Assembly (NCBI RefSeq): GCF_026745355.1
Contig: NC_079209.1
Coordinates: 44,377,823-44,441,822 of the forward strand
DNA: 64,000 bases
Direction of reading: 5' to 3'
DNA from: Beta vulgaris subsp. vulgaris
Taxonomy: Eukaryota > Streptophyta > Magnoliopsida > Caryophyllales > Amaranthaceae
Part shown: in pieces, positions 32,844 to 46,067 of the stretch
Layout: the number at the start of each line of letters is the position of its first letter
Position numbering within the stretch: position 1 is the first letter of the stretch
Program-made: the position numbers and the translations under genes
Notes under the pieces: generated by a model
Seen by the model: the letters and a program-made list of their open reading frames with translations, nothing else
What the model was told of the DNA's origin: nothing
Database searches by the model: none

Positions 32844-35800
32844 ATGTCGAGAGATCGTTCGTGGATGTATGGTAACGTTGATTCGTCAGAATTTGTGGAT
32901 GGGGTACTGGAATTTTGTGATTCTGCCTTAGAACATCAAGCTCGGACGGGAGATTTAGGATTTTATTGTCCTTGTGTCAAGTGTGGCAATGTGTCCAAAG
33001 TGAGCGATATTGATTTGCTTAGGGAGCATGTACTTCGTCATGGGTTTAGGCCGGAATACCATGTATGGATTTGGCATGGTGAGGAGTGAGTATATGAAGG
33101 GAATTCTTGTGCAAATGATGTCCATGAACAAGAAGACATGATTCATGCATGCAAGGAAATGGAGAATGATAATGAGCACGAGGATGATGAGGATCATGTG
33201 GATGAGATGATGGAGGGTGTCGAGGATGAGTTAGGGAAACATTCTCGTGTTTTTGAGTCTTTGACAGAGGCAGCTCAAAAGCCACTGTATCCTGGTTGTA
33301 AAAAGTTCACCAAACTGTCTGCCGTGTTGACACTTTTCAACATTAAATCCAAGGGAAATTAGACCGACATTAGTTTCACTTCCCTGTTAGAAGTGTTAAG
33401 TGAGATGTTTCCCGATGGCAACGAACTTCCAAAGTCGACCTATTATGCTAGAAAGCTCATGTGTCCCTTTGGCTTAGAGTATAAGAAGATACATGCTTGT
33501 CCGAATGACTGCGTGCTATATAGGAATGAATATGACAATTTGGATAAGTGTCCACGGTGCGAGATGTCACGATATAAGCGTGAAGGAGATGGAGATAAGA
33601 AAGGGCCCCCAGCTAAGGTATTGTGGTATCTTCCAATAATTCCTAGATTCAAGCGCTTATTTTCCATAAAGAAAGATGCAAAAAATTTGAGATGGCATGC
33701 AGATAGAAGGAAGAAAGATGGTTTGTTGAAACATCCGGCGGATTCTCCTGAGTGGAATAGTATTAATAGGTTGCATAAGCCATTTGGGGATGAAGATCGT
33801 AATTTGAGGCTTGGGCTATGCACAAATGGAATGAATCCGTTCGGAAGTTTGAGCTCTTTACATAGTACATGGCCAGTACTTTTAGTTATATATAACTTGC
33901 CTCCTTGGTTGTGCATGAAACGCAAGTACATGATGTTATCACTTTTAATCTCTGGTCCTAAACAACCTGGAAATAACATAGATGTCTACCTTGCACCGCT
34001 TGTCGATGATTTGAGAAAGCTATGGGATGAAGGGGTTTCTGTTTTTGATGCTCATACTAATGAGATGTTCACATTGCGTGCAATGCTTTTCTGCACCATT
34101 AACGATTTCCCTGCGTACGACAACTTATCCGGATATAAGAATAAAGGAAAGAAAGCATGTCCAATATGTATCGATGACATGGAATCCACATGGATTCCTA
34201 AGTGCAAACATGTGTACATGCCCCATCGAAAGTTTCTACGACTGCACCACCCTTTTCGTAAGAAGAAGAATGCATTTGATGGGAAGGTTGAAGAGAGAGT
34301 AGCTCGTAGAGCGTTGACTGGTGAAGAGGTTTATGAGCAAGTGAAGGGTGTTGAAACGTTCTTTGGTAAAACAATGCAAAATGATACAGGGTTATGGAAA
34401 AAGGAGTCTGTCTTGTGGACACTTCCATATTGGAAAGATCTCCGGGTCAGACATTGTCTCGACGTCATGCATATAGAAAAAAAATGTATGTGATGCCATT
34501 CTTGCGACACTTATGAATATTCCTGGTAAGACGAAGGATACCAAGGCCTCACGGTTGTACTTAGAACAGATAGGAGTTCGGCCAAAACTGTGGCCTCAGA
34601 ATAGGGAAGGTAGGAAGAGGAAGAAATCTGAAGAAATAAATCTTAATGAAGGCAATAAGAGGAAGAAATCTAAAGAAGAAAAAAACCTGAACAAGGTTAA
34701 GGATAAAGAGAACAAAAATACGGTCGATAATAGGAATTATTTGCCTCCAGCTTGCTATACGTTATCCAAGGAAGAGAAACGGATTTTTTGCGAGTCTTTG
34801 TATGACATCAAAGCTCCATCGGGATACTCATCTAACATGAAAAGATTTGTATCCTTAAATGGCGAGTTGAAGTTAGGGCTCATGAAATCTCATGATTGTC
34901 ATGTCATGATGCAAGTATTTTTACCGATTGCCCTTCGTGGAATACTACCAAAACATGTGCGGTATGCTATAACTAAACTGTGCTCATTTTTCAACACTAT
35001 ATGTAGCAAAGTGCTTGATCCGACAAGACTTGATGCTCTTCAAGCTGATGTTGTAGAGACTCTTTGCAAGTTTGAAATGTATTTTCCACCTGCATTTTTT
35101 GACATAATGGTTCATCTTATCGTCCATCTAGTTCGCGAAATCAAGTTGTGTGGTCCTGTGTTTTTGAGGTGGTGTTATCCTTTTGAAAGACGAATGGGTA
35201 ATTTACAAGACAAAGTAAGGAACCCTGCACAACCTGAAGCTAGTATCATTCAAGGCACCGTGGGCGACGAAGTTGGTAATTTTGTAGCTGAGTATTTGGC
35301 TAGTGCACAACCTATCGGACTTCCTACATCTCGCCATGATGGAAGACTTGGAGGCCAGGGTACGATTGGCTCAAAATTAGTCACACCTCCTAGAGATAAG
35401 CGCTTACAAGCACACCTGTATGTGTTGCATCACATTGCAGAAGTACATCCGTATTTGGGCGAGCATATGGAGGTGCTACGGGCTGAAAATCCTTCTAAAG
35501 GGGATAGAGCATTGATGCAATTGCACAATAAGACATTTATTGATTGGTTTCATGATCGAGTAATATGTCAACAACAAGATGATGTATCTGAAACTATTAA
35601 GTGGTTAGCATTTGTTCCTCATGAAGCTGTCAACAAATTTGAGGGTTATGATGTAAATGGATTTACATTTTGGACTGAAGGTCGCGATCAAAAGTCCTCA
35701 TCAGTGCAAAATAGTGGTGTTTCTGTTTTGGCGTCATCTACATTTTATGCGAGCGCTAAGGATCAGAATCCGGTGGATGCCAAATTGTTATACTATGGGC

Positions 35801-36203
35801 GAATTCAAGAAATATGGGAGCTTAACTATTCTTGTTTCAAGGTTGGTCTCTTCTGTTGCAAGTGGTTGGGTAATAATCGGCGTTGCGTAAGAAATGATGA
35901 CCCTTGTGGTTTCACTCTTGTTGACTTGGGTCATTTGCGTGAAAGTGACGAGCCATTTATACTTGCAATACATGCTAAGCAAGTATTTTATGTAATAGAC
36001 CCTGCTGATCCTAAGTGGTCTATTGTTGTACCGGGAAAAAGAAGTATCCTTGGCATTGGTGATGTTGATGATGAGGAAGAGTATGATGCTTTTGAAGCAC
36101 CCCACCCTTCATCAATCCCAAAATCGATATAACTCCAGACGTCGACACAAATTATATGCGCATAGATCACACGGAAGGGATACTTGTCGACCCTTCAGAA
36201 TGA
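32844..36203 (+). pseudogene. TNP2-type transposase of the CACTA element
   Basis: From ATG 32844 the order is: a transposase-associated domain (MSRDRSWMYGN, FYCPCVKCGN, LREHVLRHGF), an acidic linker, the Transposase_21 (TNP2) domain (LPKSTYYARKLMCPFGLEYKKIHAC in pieces, CPRCEMSRYK, WHADRRK, DFPAYDNLSGY, CLDVMHIEKN), a Lys-rich linker, a DUF4218-like part (LMKSHDCHVMMQ, MVHLIVHLVREIKLCGP, RRMGNLQDKVRN) and a DUF4216-like part (VNGFTFWTEGRD, YYGRIQEIWELNY). The family cuts and moves CACTA elements. Defects: TGA at 33087-33089, TAG at 33360-33362 (at a position usually Trp), one extra A in an A-run near 34480, and one missing A near 36121. The last reading frame ends at 36201-36203. Confidence 0.93.
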
Positions 36204-36542
36204 TGTCTTAGAAGGTATTATTTATACAAGTTCGTGAATACTTTTATTACTTGATACGAGGCATATTATTGTGGTTCCTATTCTCAAATTATCTATATAT
36301 TTTCTATCTTGTAATCTCTCTACGTTAGTTTGACGTTTTCATATGATATTTTATATAATGAGTAATGTGGAAATTTAATATACTTTGAATTTGAAAACTA
36401 ACTAATGTAGCCTTCTCGATTTTGCATGACATCGTGAAGGTGTACTGGCAGTTTAATGGTTTTCCTTACTAGTCAAATCCGCTACTTGTGATTGTCGATT
36501 GTTATCTTAATGTCGTGCCTACTTTTTATTTTTATTTTGCAG
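36204..36542 (+). other. Spacer after the TNP2 gene
   Basis: AT-rich, no ORF. The part directly before 36543 behaves like an intron end (T-rich, TTTTGCAG) and probably belongs to the captured clathrin gene. Confidence 0.5.
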
Positions 36543-37955
<1,413 letters not shown>

Positions 37956-38991
37956 AAGCTACTCTTATTGTAGACATTCAAGATGGGAGATTATGAGAAA
38001 TGTAGAGAAAAGAGATAGCGGAAAATAAATTGAAAATGCAAAAATTGGGAATTAATTCTATGGCATATGAAACCCAATCAAAGAAGGGAACAAAACGCAA
38101 ATGCAGGAGTAAGGAGCATGATAATGGTACCGGGAATGATGAAATAGAGCGTGATCTTAGTGATGATGATGATGTCGAGTATGATCCGGAGATGGAGGAG
38201 GATAAAGGTGAGATGGAGGAGGATAAAGGTGAGATGGAGGATAAAGGTGAGAAACAAACCGATAATGCAGCCCCTATGCAAGAGGAGGATGAGATGGTGT
38301 CAGCTCCTCAAACTCAAGGCGGCTTACAAGTCCGTACCACAACAAGTGAAATTGTGAGTCACGTTCCAAAAAAGAGACGAGGACGAGGTCCGACAAAAGG
38401 AATTGTGAGTAACATGAAGGATCCCATGCACCTTGAATACAATCAGTTTGGTCAACCATGTGGTAAGTGGCGTATGAAGTATGGGACACAAGTTGGCATT
38501 TGCATGCGCAAACTCTCCATTTTGGCAAATGGAGTGAGGTGTCAGAGGGTTTGAAGAAGGTGTTGTGGGAAGATACAGTGGTAAGTGTAGAAGCTTACCC
38601 AAATATTTGGCTGCATATTATGTATAACATACTTGTTAAGTAACTATTATGTTTTCCCTTTTTTTAGAATCTATTTCATATTCAACCCGATGAAGCGAAG
38701 AAGGAAGTGTTTCTTTCGGCTGTTGCGGAAAGATTTAGAGACTTCAAGACAAAGTTAGTGAGTGGATGGATCACATTAAGAAGAAAAAAAACCACGTCTA
38801 AGAAGTTGACAAAAGGAAAGGAAAAGGAGAATGAAGGAGGAGAGGAAGCGGGAAATGAGGCGGGAAGGGAAAATAAAAAGGCTTCTGAAAAGACGGAAGT
38901 ACGGACATTGTTGCCTTATCAAATATGGGATCACATCACAAAAGAGGATTGGGAAGCATTTGTTGCCCAAAAAACTACTCCGAAAGAAGTT

Positions 38992-40251
38992 GTAAGTTTT
39001 CATCTCGTATTTTGTTTTCATTTAAGAGAATAAAAATTGAATGGAAGTCAGACATTCTAGAGGACTGAAACTGACCATACATAGAACCAGCTATATATCC
39101 ATAAAGCCAGGTCTGATATATCTAGAAACGTGCAGCATGCAGCCTCAGCTTTATATCTAGCTCTAAGATATTATTAAGGTTGTCAATTAACCAGCCACAG
39201 GGCTACATACTCTTTCTTCTCTTTCTAAAAGAGTCTACAGAAGCATAGACATTTTTTAGAAATAACAGGAGAAGTTGGATGACATGTAGGGTCATGTACA
39301 GTTTTTCAAGACTTGGAAATTCAATCATAAATCTGACCAAAAAATTAGTTACAAAATAAATTTCTTATCAGGTACGGTGATTCTATTAAAGCATCAGTGC
39401 CTTATAAGGGTATTCATGTACCTAAATCTCCCTTTCCGATCACCTTAGAATGCTATATAGATATTATTTTCCTTATGCTTTGCAACTATTTTCATAAGTT
39501 CAAAAACACCTTTAAAAAGTTCAAACAGAAAAAAAGTTGGATACAGGTACTTAATGTGGATGCTCAATTCTGGGGTAGTGGATGTGGATATCTAATATCT
39601 CCAATTTTCAGTATCACGTTAATAGATTCTTTTAGTAGGTTGATGAGTTTTATGTCGAGATTATCATCCTAGATATTCTTCCATAAATATGAAAAATCAA
39701 TTTAGGTGCTAGGTAGGCCATACTTGAAGGCTATGCAATAGATACATCAAGAACAGATGTAGAGCAAATCTAGTGGACAGAGGTATGCAGTTGCTGCTAC
39801 ACTTGAGGGAGAAGTGCTTCTGTCTTGTATGAAAATTAGCTGCATAAATGTGTATTTAGTCCGTCACGTAAAGCTCCTAATAAGAGAGTGAGTATTGACT
39901 CTTGTTTGTTAACGTTGCATGCAGCCCTGGATAAGTTGGATTTTTAAGTTGGATAAGTTGTATGAAGAAACAGAAAAATTAGTTTCAGAACTAAAGAACA
40001 TGATAGTTTGTCCTGGAATTCAGTGAAAAGTATCAAGAATATCAACAGAAAGATAACAGCAGCAGCAGGAGCATGAAAGAAGAATTAAAATAGTAGCTAA
40101 AAACTGGAATATTGAATAAGAAATCAGAGGTTTCAAAGCTGTAACTGAAGGCAGCAACATTGTAACAATACTTTTAATAAAGTTACTTTTTAATTTTATT
40201 ATATGCATTTATTGACTTAAACTTACCTTTTATTTTATTTTAAATCTACTG
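38992..40251 (+). other. Long intron of the second CACTA gene, content unrecognised
   Basis: 1.26 kb, AT-rich, no domain recognised in either strand. An open frame at 39397-39672 is Phe/Lys-rich and unconvincing. The 3' border reads AAATCTACTGGAAAGG where an AG before GAAAGG would be expected, so this splice site appears mutated. Given the captures elsewhere, another host fragment here is possible but not seen. Confidence 0.4.
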
Positions 40252-42749
40252 GAAAGGCGTGCTAAAGCTTACGAAAGTTCAAAGCAGAAAAAGTTCTATC
40301 ATCATATGGGTCCTAAAACTTATGAAGAGAAAAGAAAGGAGTGGATGCAAGAAAAAGATTTTTACCCAAGCATGACCTCATCATCAGGGGCAACTTCTGG
40401 CTCTACACTTACGACAAAGAACATTGATCGAGTTGCTGATTGGTATTGTTCACTTCATACTCGAGATGCAAGTGAGAGAAGAACCATTTCTGATCCGGGA
40501 ACAAAGAAGATAGCCGAAGCAGTGGTTAGTATTTATGGTCATTTAACTTAAATTTAGCTTTTTCAGTTTCCAACTAACCGTTTTTGTGTGTTCTTTCTTT
40601 CACTAGCTTGGGTGGAGGAACAAAGAGGTTACAGGCGAGTTTGTTCCGCAAGCGAACAAGGATGCCTTATATATGGTACTAGGTAAGGACCATGATGGAC
40701 GTGTGAAAGGCAAAGGAGGGGTACGACTAGGCTTGAGAAAAGTTTATGGTGCAGAGTACTCCGCAACAAGATCAAGCTCAGTGTCTAATGCATCACAAGA
40801 TATGGAGAGCAAAATGAAATCTGCAATAGAGGAGCTTGAGAAAAGGATGAGAATCAATTCAGCGCCATCTTGGAGCACATGGGATTACCTAGTCTTGACG
40901 AGCTCGAGCTCAATGTCACTCATGGGGACAAATTAAGCCAGCAAGATCCCGAGACCCTAGAGAGGTACTTGGTTCGATACCTAAACCTCTGCTACTTGAC
41001 CCCCCAGTGCCTGATATAGAGGTAAATGAAGAATTAGTTTTTTAGTTGCTTTTCCAACAAACTATATGATATATATTGTTAAGGTTGACTTAGCCAATTA
41101 TGTTTTAAATAGGAGGAGACCCCTTGCAATCTTTTACTTCCCAAATCAGCAGATGGTGAGTTGGTTGTGGTTGCCTATGGTCGGGCACAACCACCGAGAG
41201 AGGGCCAGACATCACATTTGCTGCCGGTAGCAGGTCCTTATTTTAGTGTGTCCGTAGACACCATTATATGTGGATTTGAAGATTTCTCATTGCCGGTCCC
41301 TAGGCCAGAGTGGAGCGTCACTGTTCTGAACGACGCGCAAGGTAGTTTTGTGATATGGCCATGTGCTTGGGTGCGATTTTCAGATAAGGTAAAATATGTG
41401 CTATATACTCCTAATGATTATTTCAACTATGTTCTTTTTGTGTAATGGTGTCTTTTCTTAAACAGGCTTTGAAGAAAAAAACAGAATCGGCCAAAAAATG
41501 AAGAATTTGGATGCGGACAAAGAGAGTTCGCAAGACAACCGATCAAAAGAGAATGAGGTGGACTCAAAAGCTAACAATAACAAGGCGGATTCACAACCTA
41601 AGAGTGTAGTTGTAGGTAAGATTTCATCTAAGGGCTCATCTCCTGATGTGAATCCAAAAGGAACTCCACTTGTGTGTGAAATTGTGCTCCAGTCCCTTAG
41701 CAAGTCATGTTCTTGGCTACATGCTCGTGTTACCAACCTGCCTGATTCCTCCCCAATAAAGGTTGATTTGGATAAATCTCAATTCCACTACTTAGATGAC
41801 GATTCAGCTACTTGGGTATATAAAGAGGATATTCGTGAGTTCCTCTCCGGCGCGATGTTAAATGTATCTATATTACAAGTCTTCATGAGGTGATCTAATA
41901 AAAATAACTACTTTTATATTTTGTTGGTTGTTGACGATTTTCAATCTAAATTAATTAAATCTTCTTTTAGTGCACTTTATGAAGATTTACTTGGATGTGA
42001 TTCTGTTTCAAAAGTTGGGTGGTTATGTCCACAAGAGATTCGTGGTGACAATTGCTTGAAGAACCATGCTGAAGCGAATAAGTACGTTGAAAGGAGTATT
42101 ACCGCATGTGTTCGATCTAAAGATAACTATATTATTGCCCCATATCTTGAAGAGTATGTTTTAGTTTCTAGTTGATAATGTCTTTTCATAATACTATTTT
42201 GGATAACTATTGTTGGTATACATATGATTGTCGAACTTAATTTTTTTTGTAGTCACCATTGGATGCTCTTGGTAATATCTCCTTCAACTCACACAATATA
42301 CCATTTTGATTCTATGCGTCAAGAACCACCCCGAGGCTTACTAATCAAAAGCATATTGAATAGGTATTGTTTTATTTTCATTTCCTTTTTGTTCTTTATT
42401 AACATCATAACATTGTAACTATTATAAAATGTGGTATTGTAGTGTGATGAAAAGATTACGTGGATGTGGTCCAAGAAGAGCCACATTCCTCAATGGAAAT
42501 CAGTGAAGGTAAAGAATTTTGATTGTCCTATCTTTAAGTTATTATTTTCCCTAATATTATTGATCGTCATGTTGAGAATTATTTTTTTGAAAATAATTTT
42601 GAATTTAGTGCGCACAACAACAAGACGGAGTTGCTTGCGGCTATTACGTGATGAGGTTTATGTTCGATATACTTACTTGTTGCACAGAAGTCGATGATCT
42701 TGAGAAGGTTCGTAACATTCCGTACCCATATAAACTATGACTTAGTTTC

Positions 42750-43838
42750 ATCCTAATTAGTCCTTAAACAACTTATTAGACTAGAATGTATTACATGCTA
42801 TGGTATGAAATAGATGAATTTGACCTAAAACCACCTTTACTTGCACAAACTTGACTAGGATGATCAAATTAGACTAGTAATCGTCCTAATAGTCCTTAAA
42901 CAACATATGAGACCAGAATGTAACCTAAAATTACTTGTTATGGTATAAAATGGATGAATTTGACCCAAAATAGCCGAAAACGGCCTTGAAACGGCCTTTA
43001 GTTGGACAAACTTGACTAGGATGATCAAATTAGACTAGTAATCGTCCTAATAGTCCTTAAACAACATATGAGACCAGAATGCAACCTAAAATTACATGAT
43101 ATAGTACGAAATGGATGAATTTGACCCAAAATAGCCGAAAACGGCCTTGAATCGGCCTTTAGTTGGACAAACTTGACTAGGATGATCAAATTAGACTACT
43201 AATCGTCCTAATAGTTCTTAAACAACATATGCGACCATAATGCAACCTAAAATTACATGATATAGTACGAAATGGATGAATTTGACCCAAAATAGCCTAA
43301 AACGGCCTTGAAACGACCTTTACTTGCACAAACTTGACTAGGATGATCAAATTAGACTACTAATCGTCCTAATAGTCCTTAAACAACATATGAGACCATA
43401 ATGCAACCTAAAATTACATGATATAGTACGAAATGGATGAATTTGACCCAAAACAGTCGAAAACGGCCTTGAAACGGCCTTTACTTGCACAAACTTGACT
43501 AGGATGATCAAATTAGACTAGTAATCGTCCTAATAGTCCTTAAACAACATATGAAACCAGAATGTAACCTAAAATTACTTGCTATGGTACGAAATGGATG
43601 AATTTGACCCAAAACAGCCTAAAACGCCCTTGAAACGACCTTTACTTGCACAAACTTGACTAGGATGATCAAATTAGACTAGTAATCGTCCTAATAGTCC
43701 TTAAACAACATATGAGACCAGAATGCAACCTAAAATTACATGATATAGTACGAAATGGATGAATTTGACCCAAAATAGCCGAAAACGGCCTTGAAACGGC
43801 CTTTAGTTGCACAAACTTGACTAGGATGATCAAATTTC
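42750..43838 (+). repeat. 161-bp tandem array, about 6.8 copies, inside an intron
   Basis: The anchor GACTAGGATGATCAAATT occurs at 42853, 43014, 43175, 43336, 43497, 43658 and 43819: six successive steps of exactly 161 bp. Units include TCGTCCTAATAGTCCTTAAA and GAATTTGACCCAAAA and differ by a few substitutions (CCGAAAACGG or CCTAAAACGG, AGTTGGACAA or CTTGCACAA). The first unit is shorter and more diverged, as expected of an array edge. It lies between exons 42609-42707 and 44771-44866 of the Ulp1-type gene. Confidence 0.97.
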
Positions 43839-44415
43839 AGGATTAGATACTTCACAAGCCAAGCCACACTTGGATCCACATGAGACCAGGAAACTCTACC
43901 AGTTCGATGTTCACAAAAGTAATCCACGTCAATAACCTATAGCCTTCAATCTTCACATAAGACAACCAGCAAAAAGAAAAAGTTCAAACATGTAACAGCA
44001 AATAAAGAATACCTGGGTAAACTCATGAAGTATGTCTCTGTGTGTTGCCAGTTTTTGAGTAACTGATGTAGCCGGAGTAGCAGATGCAGCGAATCTGCTC
44101 ATTGAATCATTTATGTCTACTAGCTTCTCAAGTAAAGACTGTATTTCCATTTCCATAGACTTCCATGACCTGCTCGAGCTAACTGTTGGGGATCCAGTAT
44201 CCATGTAACCTAATTCCATGACACTATGCTCAGAAAACAGAGGAGCCCCCATGAATTCTACATTAGAGTTGATCTAAAAACACGAATAAACAGCATGCAC
44301 ATGTGCATCTTAATCCTTAGTCCTAACATAGCAACAGTAAAACCATAAGGAAGTCGAATATCAGAAAAGATTCTGATCCCAACACCCCCGCCCCCATAGA
44401 AAAGAGAAAAGGAAA
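43839..44415 (-). pseudogene. Captured Golgi SNARE fragment (GOS12-like)
   Basis: On the minus strand an exon runs from 44209 to 44013 with an AG acceptor (ggaattag before GTTACATGG) and a GT donor (CCCAG then gtattc). It encodes YMDTGSPTVSSSRSWKSMEM followed by EIQSLLEKLVDINDSMSRFA and, after a short Ala/Thr stretch, SVTQKLATHRDILHEFTQ. This matches my memory of the central exon of plant GOS12 (Golgi SNAP receptor complex member 1), a v-SNARE of intra-Golgi transport. Flanking intron sequence is included. Only about 65 of about 240 residues are present, antisense to the host intron. The frame is open within the exon. Confidence 0.88.
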
Positions 44416-44645
44416 AACATCTTGTGAATCTTTCACAAACAGCCATTGTAATCGTCTTTGACTACTTAGGGGTAAAATTGCATCCTTTGCGCCTCCTAAA
44501 CCCTGGCAACAAGGTCAATGGGTGGCTATTTTCTTATGAAACCCTGGATCATCCCTGTATTCCCAAGCTCCAACAAGTTGTCCTTTCCACTATTTGGAGT
44601 AAGCCCTCCATCAAGCATATCTATTTCATACTGATTTGGTAGATC
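44416..44645 (-). pseudogene. Possible further captured exon, gene not identified
   Basis: The minus strand of 44640-44536 is open and gives a natural-looking stretch (EIDMLDGGLTPNSGKDNLLE, then LGNTGMIQ) followed by GTTTCATAAG, which can act as a splice donor. I do not recognise the protein. It lies just upstream (minus sense) of the SNARE exon, so it could come from the same or a different host gene. The plus-strand open frame here (44424-44642) looks less protein-like. Confidence 0.35.
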
Positions 44646-45164
44646 TAAATATGTTAATGTTTTACCATATGCAACTTGACTAGAATGTGACCAAAAATTT
44701 CATGCTATGGTTTATATTATATATATGTATATATATATATTTGTATTTATTTGATCTTATTAATTATTAGGTTTACAATACACCAAGGGAGGAGTCATTT
44801 ACTGTTGAGGAAATCAATGAAGTTTGAGACAAGTTTGCTTCCTTCATTACCGATTGTTGCCTATGAATTTAATTTCTAAATACGTTGTAAACGCGTACTT
44901 TAAATCTATGGTAATGTTTTGTAACTCAATTATACACTTTATATATATATAACAATAGTACGTATTTTAATTTTGAATGTTTCTTTGTTGGATTTTGAAT
45001 TTCATGTGCACTTTTTTGTATCATTGTACATATAATGTTGGTGATATAAGAAGGGCAAGAGGAGGTTAAGTATGGTGGTAAAAATGAGGCTGCAGGCGCT
45101 CTATTGTAAATTGTAATACTTTTAGGAAGCTAATAATACTAGCGCTGGTTTTTTTTTTAAAAAA

Positions 45165-45445
45165 ATTTACAACAAGTGCTTCGGTTGATTCATAACAATC
45201 GGAGCACATGAAGCACAAGTGCTTCGGTTGTCTCTTATCAACCGGAGCACTTGCTCAAGTCTAAGCAATAAAACAGCATCATGTGCTCCGGTTGTTAGTG
45301 CAACCGGAGCACTTATAAACTTAAGTGCTCCGGTTTTTAACCGGAGCACTTGAAAAATGCTCAAGTGCTCGTATGGGGTCTGCTACGGGTGAAATACGGA
45401 GCACTTGTAGCGTTTTTAACCGGAGCACTTGATGTTTTTTCCACT
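45165..45445 (-). repeat. Right subterminal repeats of the CACTA transposon
   Basis: CAACCGGAGCACTT and AAGTGCTCCGGTT recur about ten times in both orientations, with AACCGGAGCACTTGATG next to the terminus. They are the mirror of the left repeats at 30830-30985 and denser. Confidence 0.9.
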
Positions 45446-45476
45446 ACTGTGAAAATAAGCTGAGGAGAACAGGCCC

Positions 45477-46067
45477 TAAAACATATTAAAATTGAGTTAA
45501 AAAGTTAGAACTTTAGGGTAATAAATAGCAAATGATTTATTATGTAATGGATAGAAAAACTGAAAATAATAATGGACATAATCTTATTAGATGACAACAA
45601 TCTCGTTGTATATGGCCATGAGTGTCTATTGTTATAATACCCACGGGTGTTGTAAATAGGCACCAAAAATCTAATAAGGAAGGGTAATTTCTAAATTCTG
45701 AATTTTGTTATTCATTAATTTTTTATTTTGATAATCTGAAATTTTGGCAATTATCAAATTCAATTTTTATTTATCAATTGCTGATTTTCTATTTAATTTT
45801 GATTTTGTTTCTATTGTTTTTAGGTGAAGCTACTAGTTTGATTGGTTTTACTATAGGATTCTATAAGTACTATAAGAGTAATTTCATGAATCTAATTCTT
45901 AAGCACTTAAAATAGGATCACATTCATATACAATCAAGGATCACATAAAACTTTAGAATTAACCTTTGTAGAGTGAATTTCACAAAGCTTGTATAACCTG
46001 CATAAAGAACCTCAATTGTCATTCCTCTACTTGGTCCACTAACCTGGATCAACTCTCCACCAATGCT
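45477..46067 (+). repeat. Unit spacer Y, copy 1
   Basis: Non-coding, AT-rich; the same 0.6-kb sequence follows X copy 2 (49283-49880) and X copy 3 (51870-52472). It ends CTCCACCAATGCTA and then runs straight into the truncated B3-like gene. Confidence 0.85.

Larger units (their letters stand above)
37956..44866 (+). pseudogene. Second CACTA gene: plant transposase (Transposase_24) joined to a Ulp1-type protease
   Basis: Probable exons are 37956-38580, 38668-38991, 40252-40524, 40607-41021, 41113-41388, 41465-41889, 41971-42153, 42253-42363, 42443-42508, 42609-42707 and 44771-44866. The N-terminus has NKLKMQKLGIN-type and Lys/Glu-rich stretches, KKRRGRGPTKG and WDHITKEDWEAFVAQKTTP (Transposase_24-like). 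The middle has KDALYMVLGKDHDGRVKGKG, and 41113-41388 resembles the DUF8039-type region. The C-terminus is a C48 (Ulp1) peptidase with the catalytic His in HHWMLLV, Asp in YHFDSM, and Gln and Cys in QQDGVACGYYVMRF. Such genes are common in plant CACTA elements; Ulp1 proteins remove SUMO, but the role in transposition is unknown. Defects: frameshifts in exons 1 and 9 and TGA at 44825 (from an Arg codon). The last intron is about 2 kb and carries the 161-bp array. Confidence 0.85.

Noticed and set aside
33443..33979. Minus-strand frame of 178 codons
   Set aside because: Antisense of the TNP2 transposase domain.
42750..43838. CRISPR array
   Set aside because: Units are contiguous 161-bp tandem copies without unique spacers, in a plant nuclear transposon.
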